A stretch of 64,000 nucleotides of DNA from Acanthochromis polyacanthus (lineage: Eukaryota; Chordata; Actinopteri; Pomacentridae), in NCBI RefSeq assembly GCF_021347895.1, contig NC_067113.1, forward strand, positions 7,669,489 to 7,733,488, in the 5' to 3' direction. Positions 45,807 to 58,490 of this stretch are shown one piece after another. The stretch's first letter is position 1, and every line of letters begins with the position of its first letter. The notes under the pieces are model-generated. The model did no database searches. It worked only from the letters and a program-made list of their open reading frames with translations, and was not told where the DNA came from. Both the position numbers and the translations under genes were made by a program.

Positions 45807-47124
45807 CACTACCAGCCAGTTTTAGAACACCCTAAATTTTCCTATTTTTTATTAGAAATTTTGCATATTAGTGTCTCATTGTAGTCTGAAATGAAAGCAT
45901 AGAACAAATAAACAAATGAAATGAAATCAATTCAGAAACCAAAATGTAATTTAAACTTTTGACTCATCAAAGTACCACCTTTGGCAGGTATAACAGCTGA
46001 ACATACTGGTGGCATTCTTTCCACAATAGAAATCAAGTATTCATCAGAAAGTTCTTCCAGCTCTGTTGCAGAAGTTCCCATAAATGTGTGGTTCTTGTAG
46101 GTTCTCTGCTTTCACTCTTCTGTCCAGTTCAACCCAAACCAGCTCCATGGGGTTTAAATCTGGAGACTGTGCTGCCATTTCATGTTTTCAAGCTCACCAT
46201 CTTGTTTTTTTTTTTTCCTAAAGGTAGTTCTGTCATAGCTTGGATTTATGTTTTGGGCCATTATCTTACTCTAGGATGAACTCCAGACAAACTAGGAACA
46301 TACTAGAGGGTACTGCATGGAGCTACAGAATGCTGTGGTTTAGGTTCAGGGTTCCTCTCACTTTGAACAAGTCACTGACCCTGGATCCAGCAAAACAGCC
46401 CCAGAACATTGCGATTTCTCCTCTATGTTTGACAGTTGATATCACACACTAAGGAACTTTCCTTTCTCCTACCTGATGGCGTACAAAAATCCTGCGTGAC
46501 AAACCAAAGATTTCAAATTCTGATTGATCAGTCCATAATACCTTCTTCCAGTCTTCAGAAGTCCATTGGTGATGTTTCATGGCCCAGGCAAGCCTCTTTT
46601 TCTTATTCTTATGTCTTACCAATGGTTTTCTTGCTGCAGCTCCACCTGTCAAACCTGCAACTCCAAGTCTTCTCTTCACAGTTGTAACTGAGACTTACTA
46701 CGACCACTATGAAGCTGTGCTTGAAGCTGTTCTCCTGTGAGCCAACTATCACCAAGCTGTTGACTCTCAGGAACTTATCTTCTGATTCTGTTGTATCTTT
46801 TGGTCTTCCAGACCTCTTCCTATCAGAGTATCCTCCAGTTTCTGAGTGTCTTTTGATGTTGAAGAAAACTGGTCTCACTGACACCTTGACTTTCTTCGCA
46901 ATTTCTCTGTAGGAAACTACAGTTATTGTCACAGTGTTATTGTCTGTTTCTCTTCTATTTTAACTGCCTTTTCCTGTCCATTTTTATAGCAACACACTAC
47001 TTTCTGCACTGCAGTACAATACTATTAAAATAATGCTCTGGAGGGTTTGGTGCCATGGTGTGTTCCAACAATTCCAATAATAAAGTAGAAACATTGGGCG
47101 TTCTAAAACTTTTCACCGGTAGTG
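45807..47124 (-). mobile_element. Tc1-like transposon, complete ends, decayed transposase
   Basis: TA-flanked (45805-45806, 47125-47126). The ends CACTACCAGCCAGTTTTAGAAC and, inverted, CACTACCGGTGAAAAGTTTT share the CACTACC tip. Minus-strand transposase: helix-turn-helix part 46932-46750 (SYREIAKKVKVS, RKRSGRPKDTT), then KHHQWTSEDWKKVLWTDQSEF (46590-46520, first Asp in WTDQS), a decayed second-Asp region near 46260, and a C-terminus near 46000. Frames shift between these blocks, so no intact enzyme remains. Confidence 0.9.
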
Positions 47125-47290
47125 TACCTAGATCAGGCACATCCCACAGATGATCAATGAGATTTGGATCTGGGGAGACTTGGATGAACAGCTGAGCTCT
47201 GTCATGTTTCCTCATGAACAGTTTTGTGGTGTGTCAGGGCGCAATGTCCTCCTGAAGGTGGCAACTAGCATCAAGGACTGCTGTTGCTAT
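47125..47290 (-). pseudogene. Second Tc1-like transposase remnant abutting the first
   Basis: On the minus strand it encodes FIQVSPDPNLIDHLWDVP (47180-47127). The SPDxNxIxHLWD pattern holds the last catalytic acid region, here with Asp in place of Glu. The sequence upstream matches a different Tc1-like family. The first element seems to have inserted into this one at its TA. Confidence 0.65.
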
Positions 47291-49457
47291 GGGACTGAGG
47301 GGTTCGTGGGTTAGGGGGTTGCTTGACCTGCAGTGTGCTTAGGTGCGTTTAGGTGGGTGATACTTGTCAAACATCCACATGAATGTCGAGACTCAAGGTT
47401 TCCTCACAGAACGTTGATTTTTTTTAAAAATGTAACCCTCACTTTAAAGTTAAAAAATAAAACTAGATCCTGATTTGTCTTAAAAATAGAGGTCTGATCT
47501 GCACACAATTGTCCATAATCCAAGTAACCCCTTCCTCGGGTCACTATAGTATTAAGCAATAAGAGGCTACAACCTCTGAGCCCAACCAAGTATTCTACAA
47601 AATAATCTACTATACATTTTCTAATGTGCATTTAGAGAATACAGGTTTTCATCATCTTTTGTGTTTGTGGAGTCACAGTACACTCTCTCCACACTTCATT
47701 AAAGACAGTGTCCTATACAACAAATTAACTTAGTTTCCAAAAGCAGCCTGCTTATACCAAATCTTAGTTTCTCTCCATTCTGAACCTTTCCAGTTCAATC
47801 CTTTTCCAGTTTGTGTCCTTTTTGAAATGAAACCAATCGGTCTTTCTCTCCCCCCCTTTGCCACTGTCGGCTTTCACTCTTGTTTGTTATTCATACACTC
47901 ACCTGAGGGGGCCCACCACTCCCCCTTAGCACCTATTTTTGCTCTTTTCCATCCCTATCTTGCTTAACAGTCACACCTGTGTGTATATCGTTTCACATCG
48001 CTCTACACTGCTGAATTGATGATCTGCTGCGAAGGCTTCCAAGTCACAGTGTGTTGTGTATCTCACCTGTGAAATGCTACATTTGCTGCATAATGAAGGC
48101 ATCTTCCACTGTATAATTTTAAATCCAGAAACAAAGCTTTATGATCTGTGTTTTATAACACGACAGGAGCATTTTACAGGTTCAAGAGTAAACACTGTGT
48201 CAGCATCACTATTATCACAAGAAAATGAGGTGCTGCCATCGTCGTCATCACTTTCAGCGAAAAGCAAAGCAGCACCACTCGTCCTGGAAACAATTTGTTC
48301 TTCAGCAGCATGTTTCTGAGCAAAATCAGCTGTAGAGAAAACAGGATGTTACCTCTGGGAGCTGCTATTTGTCTTTTGTTTTCTTCTGTTTTTGTGCTTT
48401 GCTGAGACAAATACCTTTAATTTTTCTTCTGGAAACTGTATGGAGAAGCTCCACCAAGCAACCCATCAGAACTGAATATTACCTCAAAGGTAGGCAGAAA
48501 GGAAGAGTTGTTGTTTAAAAGCTGCACTGAGGAAAAATTAATTAAACAAGTACTGTGAGAGCCAGAAAAGTTCAATTTTTGTTATTTACAGGGCCATTTT
48601 AGTGGCCTATGACTGCTATAAAGTATTTGCCTTTGTTGCTCCCTGCTGCTCTGCTTCAGCTCCAAATTATTATATAACAAGCAAAATGCAGGGAACAAAG
48701 AACAAGCAAGAGGTTTTATACCTATAGGTTCTCACCTCAGACAACTGAAAATGTCAAAGGGCTTCAAGTAAAATGTGCACTTCAACAAAATTGCACGACC
48801 CTCAGTATATTTATCAGCAGAGGCGCCACTCAGCCTGTGAACCCCTGATGGTTTAAAACATTTTATACAAACTGAGGAAAGACATCTGTGTTTACTAATG
48901 AATAACGCTATTGTGTGGCATATGACCCCTACAAGACACTTAAATTTAAAATATAGTGAGCTATGCTGACATGATTCTGATCATTAATTTTTATGAGCTA
49001 TCCAGCAGAGCGGTATGGATGATAGTGTTGCTCTGGCAGTTGTCCAGAAACGTCAGGATAGATGACGATGATATTTTGCAGACATTCATGGCCCCTGAAA
49101 TGTGAACCTCAGCATTTCTTTCACTTATCCCATGAAATATCGCTGCATTTACTGGATCGATTAACAGAGTATTTTGCACATTATGCACACATTAGGTGGC
49201 TGTTTGTGTTTATTGCTGATCAGTTAATGCCAACGTGCCAAATGATGTGCTGTTCAAAGATAGATGATGTGTCAGTTCCTCTTATTATCTGCAGGTGAGA
49301 CCAAAATGTTGTGTGAATGGACAGCACTGTCTTGGATTGGTCAGTAGAGGACAGTGCTGGGACTCTGGGGACCTGAGGGACCCAAGATAAACCTCACCCA
49401 GCAGGTGATGTTATCTTTGCTGCAGGGAGCAGCAGGCAGTCAAATGTCAGTGCAATG
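47291..49457. other. No gene recognised
   Basis: About 2.2 kb with short chance frames only. No repeats I can name. Confidence 0.45.
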
Positions 49458-49878
49458 CAATGGGTCCTCGGTTTACGATGTCCTCCCCTGTCGTGTTTCG
49501 TTGTTACGTCGGAACTGGTTACGTGGAACTAGATGGCAAGCGACGTGGATGACTATCTTGTCACGCTGTGGTATAAGATGGCTTTGTTTACATTTGCCGG
49601 TAGTACACCACCTTGGATTGTGCTACATTCACTAACTTTTTGCCCTTCATTATGGCTCCCAGGCATTATCAAGTAGATGAAGTTGTACACACAGTGCAAC
49701 ATATTCTGTTATCTGACTTATACGTGCATGAAAGTCATTAGTATTCATGACTTTTCTGAAGAACTGAGCGACAGGGTGATGCATGTAACGACTTTGCTTC
49801 CATTTTCTGACTTATGACAAAAATCGACTTACGTCAGAGTTCCTTTCCCACGGCCCGATATAAGTCAGTTTTCCCCTG
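49458..49878. mobile_element. Tigger/pogo-like short non-autonomous element
   Basis: The left end GGGTCCTCGGTTTACGATG and right end (inverted) CAGGGGAAAACTGACTTATA resemble the GGTCATCCTCGATTTACGA style of pogo/Tigger termini. Repeated CTTACG/TTACG motifs lie near both ends. TA follows the right end (49879-49880). The left border is uncertain and no transposase is present. Confidence 0.5.
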
Positions 49879-49880
49879 TA

Positions 49881-51137
49881 TCTATACAATGTAACTATTT
49901 AGACTTTTTAGCTCTCTTGCTTGACATACACTTTAGAATAAGCAAGGAGTTGATAAATAATTGGTGCAAATCTACCACTCCTGGGTGGTGGTGACACCTA
50001 CTCTGTTCTTACCATCAATCTAAGTTATTTTTCTAACATAAATTGCTTCCTCCTGCACATATTAATGAAGACCCAGTGAAATGTATGAAACATCTACTTA
50101 CTGCACTAGAATAACACATTTTTTTAATGAATGTGGCTCTAATCTAATTGTAATTTTCCAATGGTATCACTGATGGATATGCTAATATTAATCAGTCAAA
50201 TAATGCATTTTCTGCGCGGGAGGGACAGTAATGGTCAGAACTCCAGTGAGAGCAGGATTTAGAAAACAGTCTCATGCTGGTCTCTACTGCTGATGCCATT
50301 AGAGTCTGTGCAGTAGTGACCGAAGAAGATACGGATTTATTTAGAAGCCTCCATAAACATAAGAACATGTCAAACAATACATGACTTCTTCACCTGGTAT
50401 GTGTTGCTAAACAGAATGACCCATCAGATTCTATTTCTGTTGAACAAATTAGTGGCCACTTCTTTAAGTACGATAGTAATGTCATTTAAATTTAGCAGCA
50501 ACAACACATATACAGAAAGACAGTAAAGCTTAAGCATTTTCCCCTCAATGTCTCTGCATGCATACAAAAATGCATGCACTGTCAATGTTTCCAACCTAGA
50601 ATAGTGGCATGGGGGTAAATATATTTTCTCACAACATTCCGACAAAACTGCTTACATATTTCCTACATAAAGGCATTTACTTACTGCAAAAAATAGGAAA
50701 AAACAAAGGGGCAGAAAACTTTTGTCCAGTTGAACTAGAGGATGAATTCTGTATATGATGATGTTGACACAGCTGCACACTTTGCTAGTAGATGATTTAA
50801 TAATGCTCCTAGCTGGCAACCACTAATGCTGCCTGTGTATCAGCTGAAAATGACCTCGTTGATTGAGTAGGTGGAGGATAAACAACCTCCCAAGTAGAAA
50901 TCGGCTAACATGAACACAAGGTCAGGCTAAGTGAATGAAGGGAAATCTTAATCTTACACCCACACAGCTGTTTGTGTTGCAGTCACCACATTTACCCCTC
51001 ATGGAAGCTGTTATGTTTACTGCTGTTTCTCTTATCCATTACGTCTAAGAACTGTGCAGACTGGAATTTTTGTGAATGCTTTATCAGCTTCAGCATGCTA
51101 TTCTGCGCATTAGTTTCATATTATGTTGTGTATCATC
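49881..51137. other. No gene recognised
   Basis: No supported feature. Confidence 0.45.
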
Positions 51138-51523
51138 CAGGGGCGGCCGGCCCATAGAGGGCGATAGTGCACTGCCCTCCTTAAGCCAAATGGGAAAAAA
51201 GAGATAAAATAATTTATTTTGCCAGTTAAAGTCTTAATAGTAGTGTAATCAGCAGCCTGAATATCGCTGCAACAACCAGCAGCCTGTATGTCACTGTCAA
51301 ACCAGTAGCCCCGCCCCTTGGGGCGATTTCAGTCAGGTTGAAAGTCGCCACGGGCTCTCTCATAGACTTACATTATGAGAACGTTTTTTTTCAAAATTTG
51401 GACTCTACAGTGCGTTTCTATGGGCTTCGGGAGGGCTTGCCCCAACGTGATTATGTCATACGCACTAATGCGTGATCAGACGCATAGCGCGTGGTCTCGG
51501 ACACCGCCAGTTTGCGCCGAATA

Positions 51524-52651
51524 ATGATGTCTGGAAACTGCAACTCGATCATCTCACTGCAGGAATTACCGTTCAGTCATCTGAGCAACGCGGATAAATT
51601 GGCTGTTAAAGAATTGGGACCACCCAGACCAAATTTAAACATCAAGCAGGTGTCCAGAAAAGCGGGGAAAACATACAATCGTGGATTTTCCCAGACCTGG
51701 TATAAACAGAAGACATGGCTAGCAGGTTGTGAGGTGGCTAACGCTCTGTTCTGCTACCCCTGTATGCTGATCCACCCATATGCCAGCACTGATACCACCT
51801 GGACGAAGACAGGTGTAACAGATATGCATCATCTCTCCGAAAAGGTTAAGAAGCACGAACTGTCGAAAGTGCATATGGACAGCTGCCTAAAACTGTCGGC
51901 CTTTGGGAGAGTGAACACAGCAACACAGCTGAATGAGAGCTACAGGATAGCCGTGCACCGTCACAACAATGAGGTGAGCAGCAACCGGCATATTCTAGGC
52001 TTATTGACTGCCTTAAATTCTGTGGCGTGTTTGAGTTGGCTCTGCAAGGCAAGGATGAAAGTGTGGAGTCCAGCAACCCCGGGGTTTTTCGTGGACTCGT
52101 TGATTTAGTGGCGTCACTGGACGAGGTTTTTGAGGAGCACCTGCGAAAAGCCACGTTTTTTAAAGACAGTAATTATTAATAATCACATTGACATACTGTC
52201 TCATTCATATTTTAACACTTTTTATCTGTCTCCCTCCAGGGACCAAAGCTCCACTCAACAGCAGCAGCAAGAAGCACCAGGTACCACAAGATCAAGGAGA
52301 GCCTTAGGAGAACAAGAGAAGCAGAGGCTGTCAAAAGAGTTATCTGCATTAATTACGTACCAATTGTGTAGGCACACTCAAGTGTTAGAACCATGTGATA
52401 AAGTCACAAACTCTGCTTTTACAGAGTTAGATTCAGTAATGGATGGCTGTTGTACTCACCCATTACTTGTACAATATACTCACACAAGGATACAGTAATA
52501 AGTTTGTAAGAATAACAAAAATGCATCCCTTGGAACTGTGAGACAGGAGATACAGTAAGTCATGGCCACAATCTTGCCAACACCAGTAGAATTATATATA
52601 CTGCAAATGTATATATGTATAGTACATGTATATAGTACATATTTATAGTAC

Positions 52652-52718
<67 letters not shown>

Positions 52719-53284
52719 GTTTCTACAATTGTGTGTTACTGACTATACATTTTCATAATTTTAACAGATCTGTGACACAATCCTGGGCCATGCCAAAGAC
52801 AGGTTCTCCTTCACCAGCCACCTTGTGAGTGCCGAGCTGCTAGAGGCAGAGCTGTTCAACCGGCATATGAATACATTCGCTGAAGAGGCTCTGAATACCA
52901 CCGTGAGGGCATATCCCATGCTACACAAGGAGAGGCTCAGGACTGAGCTTTCTCTCATCTACGAAAGTCCAGACTTCAGGGGCTGCTGCGGTGCACTGGC
53001 ACTGTTCTAGGTTCTACAGAGCTACAATCTCCAGGAAACCTTCTCTGATACTGTGGCGCTATTGAACATCCTCATCACCACTCCGATGACAACAGCTGAA
53101 GCTGAGAGGTGTTTCTCCACCTTAAAGAGGATCAAGACATTCCTGAGAAATACAATAGGACAGGAATGTCTGAATGCTTTCCATGGAGAGAGAGCTTGTC
53201 AGGAACATGCCTGATTTCAATGAGAGGGTGATTAATCGCTTTGCTTGTTTGAAAGAGAGGCGTGCTAAATTTCAATACAAGTGA
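51524..53284 (+). pseudogene. ZMYM1-like hAT transposase, broken
   Basis: N-terminal block 51524-52008: TTF-type zinc-finger region with FSQTWYKQKTWLAGCE, ALFCYPC and KKHELSKVHMDSCLKL, followed by NRHILGLLT. A frameshift near 52010 moves the next block (LIDCLKFCGVFELALQGKDE) to another frame up to about 52180. The central RNase H-like catalytic part is missing; in its place are non-homologous sequence and a GT array. C-terminal block 52768-53284: FSFTSHLVSAELL and the hAT dimerisation motif TTPMTTAEAERCFSTLKRIK, with one internal stop near 53010. Inactive. Confidence 0.85.
52655..52715. repeat. (GT)n microsatellite
   Basis: About 30 GT units inside the ZMYM1-like hAT element. Confidence 0.95.
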
Positions 53285-53583
53285 TGAGTGAGTGTGTTCT
53301 TGAATGGTGAGTTGTGTTATGCTGTACTCTCCAAATGTTGAATTGTAAGTAGCTGTATTCATTGCATTTTTCCAGCCAAATATATGACAAATATGTTCTC
53401 GAAATCTTGGATTAATTGCAGTTTTGAGGATGGTCCGGATGGACCAATTTAAACAAGGAAATGTGACAACGTAAAGCTGGCTATCTGACTTTTATTTATT
53501 ATTATTTTACTAATTTAATGGGTCAACTTAGCCATCATTGCAACTTTTGCCCCCCCTGAGAAATTTGTCAGGAGCCGCCACTG

Positions 53584-54584
53584 GTATTTATTTTTTTTGT
53601 CTGTTTGCGTCACAATTTCATTATTTTCTAAGAATCTTCAACGTCTTTCTGCTGTACCTCAGAGCTTTTTTGTGTCATACAATTCTCATTGGCTTTTTGC
53701 TGACTCCCTCCTGCCTGAAAGATGTTTTCAGTTAAAGTTTAGAGTTACATCAGAATTCTCCTCGTCTCCCAGCATTTTTCTTCTTTAGGGAAGCATTTAC
53801 TTGACACGTGGGTGTCACTGCGGAGCTTTCTGTTCCACCAGCAAGAAGATAGAGGAATATACTGTACGTGTGCACACTCGTTTTTCTTGAGACAAAGAGA
53901 GGAAGCACCCTTCCACCTCATCCCCCTCCTCCTCCCACACACCCATCGTCTCTCCTCCCACGCCATCCGTTCCATTACAATGATAATAGGATTTGGAGGG
54001 CTGCATTATTGCTGCTGTCTGAGCAGGGCCTTGTGATATCCCTGTCCGCACCACTCCTCCTGACTTGCATGTTAGTCTCCTGATTCATACCCCATTCACC
54101 GAATAATCCGAAAAAAGGCTGAGGGGAGTCATCTAGTTCATGGCCATCACAGCTCTCGGCTATATGGACTTCTGATTATAATTCTTGGCAGACTGACCAC
54201 ACAAAAAAATAATAATCTGAGCTACAGGGGACTCCTGTTTAATGGCTGCTCTGCTGTAGCCCGCAGCACGGCTTATTTGTTCAGACAGAGGTTATGTTTA
54301 TGGCCATTCATAAGGGCAATTTTGAGAAGCCATAATTTCCAGTGCAGCGTGCTGCCTTCAGGGTTTTGCGCTCATTTTTAACAGCTGAAAAGTGGAGCGG
54401 AATTGCCAAGGTCAGAACTGAAGCCAAACCTCCTCTGAAGTCAATATACAGTATGGTTGCCAGCGAAAACATGGCAACAGCAAACAGCAGAATCGCAGCT
54501 TGCTGCGATGCTCGGTGGTACACAGTGCCTGTTAGCACGATTGGACTGACTTACCAGTTGTTGTTGGGTTTCAGTATTAAACAA
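53584..54584. other. No gene recognised
   Basis: Overlapping chance frames on both strands. Nothing recognisable. Confidence 0.45.
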
Positions 54585-54593
54585 TACATGCAT

Positions 54594-54938
54594 CATCCAT
54601 CCATTCTCTATACACCGCTTCATCCTCACGAGGGTCGCGGGGGGGGGGGCTGGAGCCTATCCCAGCTGACTCGGGCGAAGTCAGTCTGTCGCAGGGCTAC
54701 ATATACAGACAAACAATCACACTCACATTCACACCTACGGGCAGTTTAGAGTTATCAATTAACCTCAGCATGTTTTTGGACTGTGGGAGGAAGCTGGAGT
54801 ACCCGGAGGAAACCCACACATGCACAGGGAGAACATGCAAACTCCATGCAGAAAGATCCCAGGCCCACCCCGGGATTCAAACCAGGGATCTTCTTGCTGC
54901 AAGGCGAAAGTGCTAACCACTACGCCACCGTGCAGCCC
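54594..54938 (-). repeat. Full-length tRNA-headed SINE with 9-bp target duplication
   Basis: Best-preserved copy. Read on the minus strand: head GGCTGCACGGTGGCGTAGTG, B box GGTTTGAATCC, body CTCCAGCTTCCTCCCACAGT, tail ATGGATGATG. It is flanked by identical TACATGCAT (54585-54593 and 54939-54947). A nine-to-ten-base G run (54641-54650) marks one recent length change. Confidence 0.93.
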
Positions 54939-54947
54939 TACATGCAT

Positions 54948-56820
54948 TATGTGTCAATTAAATGTGGATCTCATGCCAAAGCTTGATAGAGACTCTGTGG
55001 CTAAAGCCGGCTCTGCCGTAGCCCCAAGCATGGATAACATACAATTAAATGGAAACTAAAGTAGTAGTTATTGGACATAAATCCAGCTCTAAAAGTATGT
55101 GTGTAGCCCTGTAATGGGTTTCACTACTGGTTAATCCCGCTATAGCTCAGCCTCGGCATCCCAGCATGGATCTCTGCACTCAATGCCCAAATAGGTAGAA
55201 CTATTACCCGAGTAAAATATGGTTTAAATCATAAAAAGCAGTGATTTTTGTTCCCCATGGTTTATCTCCGACAGCAGGATATGACAGCACTAAAGACTTA
55301 AAGCTAGACTTTCACCTTGGCAGTAACCTCACTGTTGAAGGCGCTCCAGCTCACTAGTTCAGAGGTAAATCATCTGCAAAATATTTTTGCCGTCAAACCT
55401 CTCGCCTTCCCTCTCCTCAGTCACTGTATGGTGGCATTTGGCACTTCTACCTGGGCACAGCAGGCTAATTCCTTGTTCTCGATCAGTCTCTGCTGGAACT
55501 GTGTTGTGGGCATCGCTCAGAAAACTGCATCTGCAACTTGTCTGCTGTGTGAGGGATTGGATTGTTTTACAGGGTTACTGAAGCTCCTGAGTACGTCCTA
55601 AAATAGGTGTCTACAAGTGTTAGGATTTACTTTTTTAAAGGCACTTCTAGCTGAACGCTGAAATTGATATCACATATGAGTGTTATGACATCGATATTAA
55701 TAACCATTTATTGTGCAATTAATGCATGAGTTCTGCTTGACCTCTAATGAGAGAGATACTGATTCAAGTATTAACTCCAGGTTCTGATGGATATGGGCAG
55801 GTCAAGCTGGAAAGTTACAGCCACTTACACATGCACACACATCAGCACAAAGAGTGTTTTCACACATACACACACCAAAAAGATAGAGAGATTTGTCTTT
55901 GCAGTATATAAGGTAGCAAATAATTACACTGAAACCACTAAGTAACAGTTCTCATTGTGAGTAAAAATTAAAGACAGTATATTTTCTTTTGTATTTAGGT
56001 ACATGTGCTTTCCTGTCATCCTTTAACACTTAGATGCTCCAATGATTGGACCTTTCTCTCTTCCACAAGTGAGTCAGAAATCACCCATATAAGAATCAAT
56101 GTGTTTTAGACCATTTTTGTCATTGTGGTTATGAATAATAACTTGTATAATTGTGTGTATTCTATTTTTGTCCATACACAATTGATTTCATGTTTAAAAT
56201 GTGTTTACTTTTCACTTTAAAAGAGATTTTGAACGTTTTGATCATTGAAAAAAATATTACACAGAACAGCAATAAAAGAATGTTAACATCCATTTTGTAG
56301 ACATTTTTCCACTCTTTTCCTCCTGCTGTTGCTGCTCTCCGTCCCTCCAAGTTTGTGCACTGCATCACCTTTTGAATAATATTATCAATGATAAAGAGTT
56401 TGAAGAAGTAATTTCTATAAAGGGATAAAAGACAACTTACAAATTTGAATGGAATGATGTCAAAAACATGTTTTTTGCGAAATAGCTAGAAAACAAAATG
56501 ACAAAAACTTATCATTGCAAAGATATGGCAAGAGAACGACCTCATTGGGTCATTTTTACCAACTTACGCATCTAAGGGGTAAGAGTCTGTCTGTTTCTCA
56601 AAGGTCGCCTCGTTACGTACAGTATCATAGTGGTAGCTGTGATTGCTATGCACTGTATGTCAAGACTATAATATCCTGCAGCAGGATTGTACACCCCCAC
56701 CCCTGACCATGTATTTCTCCTTTTCCCTCTCTGGCATTAATGTCTCCCAACCAGTTCCACAGCCTGTTTTCACCATTACAGTGCTCCATTTCTTAGTGTA
56801 TGCATTTTACAGGTAAAGCA
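54948..56820. other. No gene recognised
   Basis: About 1.9 kb. Nothing I can support. Confidence 0.45.
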
Positions 56821-56829
56821 ATATACAAT

Positions 56830-57184
56830 TAGCCTAGCCGCACTAGCCCCATGCTCTGAAGACGCAAGGGTCTAGGCACGCTCGACAGGGAGGGAGGCGG
56901 GCTAAAAGGTTGTCTATCAAATCACTCTGCAGCAATTGGGTAGGTATACAACCAATTACCACAACGAATAGGCTCCTAGAGCGCCGGAAATCAGAGGATG
57001 CGGTAGTTCGGTGAAGCCTTATTTATACAGTCAATGGGTGAAGCTCAAGTATATTACAGACATGTTAACAGAAAGATTATTCAGAGTCGGTGCTAATGGA
57101 GCTCAATGACTGTTGTCGTTTTTGTTGTCGACCCTGGCAGAGAATTAAATTTGTTGCCGTGGGTTGTCTAGCGCGGCTAGGCTA
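56830..57184. mobile_element. Short TIR element with 9-bp target duplication
   Basis: 355 bp with inverted ends TAGCCTAGCCGCACTAG and, inverted, TAGCCTAGCCGCGCTAG, flanked by exact ATATACAAT (56821-56829 and 57185-57193). A 9-bp duplication fits Mutator-like (MULE) or Merlin-type elements better than hAT. No coding sequence. Superfamily not certain. Confidence 0.85.
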
Positions 57185-57193
57185 ATATACAAT

Positions 57194-58104
57194 ACTTTCT
57201 ACAGAAAAAATTGCTCAGTGGGTAGGACCATCAAATCAATTAATGAGCAGTATTTCTTCTTTCTTCTTTCACACGAGTAAAATATAAAGTCATGCATAAA
57301 AGCTGAAAGGTAGTGGGTGGTGGAAGTCCTATTCATGCTTTTATTCAATACATTACAGGCGATGGACAATAATTGAGCTGCGCTAAGCAAGCCACTACAG
57401 TATTAACAGCAAAGCCCAATGCAATAGGCGGATCAATTATGGAGGTGGAAATTGTACTGAATAAAGGTACAAAAAAACAGAAAACAATCACCTATTTTAT
57501 TATAATCAGTAACAAACAACAAATCCAGAGTCAGATCTGTGTCATACTTTCAACTTCATGGGCTCTTCTCTTCACACTGATAAAGGAACTTTACATTAAA
57601 AAAAAAACAAACAAAAAAAACATGAGCAGCACAAGTTTCAGAATAGCCCAGGAAATTAGAGGTGCGTTACTTAGGGATTCTTGGACGTCTGGCAGTCTGT
57701 TGATGTGACTGCACCACAGTCATGTTGTTCACTGCTGGAGGACGATAGACGGAAAGAGTGGAGGCCTCATGGCTGTCATTGTACAAAGGAAACGTGAATG
57801 GAAAGTTTTGATTGTTAATTCAATCAAGCATCTGACCAATCAACGGTCCTGTTGTCCTGAACCTTGTTACTTTTTAACTTTCCTGATGCCAAAGAAATTT
57901 CAGTCGCACCAAGAATGATACATTTATTTCCATAATACCCTATTCAAAAGTCAAGGGAATTTAGTTTTAAATAATAGCAAACTTCTAATAAATTGAAATG
58001 CAAGCATACTAATTCAAACTATGACTAAAGCTGAAGTGTGGATATTGCTATCTTGGGGCCTTGATATGAACAAAACATTGTGTAAATCCCACATCTTGTC
58101 TGAA
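57194..58104. other. No gene recognised
   Basis: No supported feature. Confidence 0.45.
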
Positions 58105-58490
58105 AATTGTTGCTGATAATGAACATCCCTCATGGCCACAGTTTACCATCTTTTAAGAACTACTTCCAGCAGAATGATTCACCATTTCACAAAGCAAAAA
58201 TTGTCCTAAACTCTTTCATGAGCATTAAAATGTGTTTGGCAAACTGTACGCCATCCACCAAATCTAATTCCAGTAAAACACCTTTAGGATGTCAGAGATT
58301 AGCAACACGAATGTTGAGATGTGCAGACATTATGTCATGAATTATGTCAACAACAGCAGTTTCCAGCATCCCCTTGAACCTCAACATCTGAGGCTGCTTT
58401 GAGAGAACAGGAAGGCTTTAATCAGTGGTAATACGGTGTTCATAATTAGCTTGATGAGTGTATGACATCGCTCAGAGACCCAAACTCCTC
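58105..58490 (+). pseudogene. Tc1-like transposase C-terminal remnant
   Basis: Frame from 58107 with QQNDSPFHKAKIVLNSF, a decayed copy of the second catalytic-Asp region (normally QQDNAPCHKA). The CATCCACCAAATCTAATTCC and AGTAAAACACCTTTAGGATG blocks match the downstream part of the same family. Frameshifted. Confidence 0.7.

Larger units (their letters stand above)
51138..53583 (+). mobile_element. hAT element, ZMYM1-like type, internally deleted
   Basis: Inverted ends CAGGGGCGGCC (51138) and AGCCGCCACTG (ending 53583). The flanks GTATCATC and GTATTTAT are only half identical, so the target duplication is worn. It contains a ZMYM1-like transposase in pieces plus a GT array. Confidence 0.8.
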
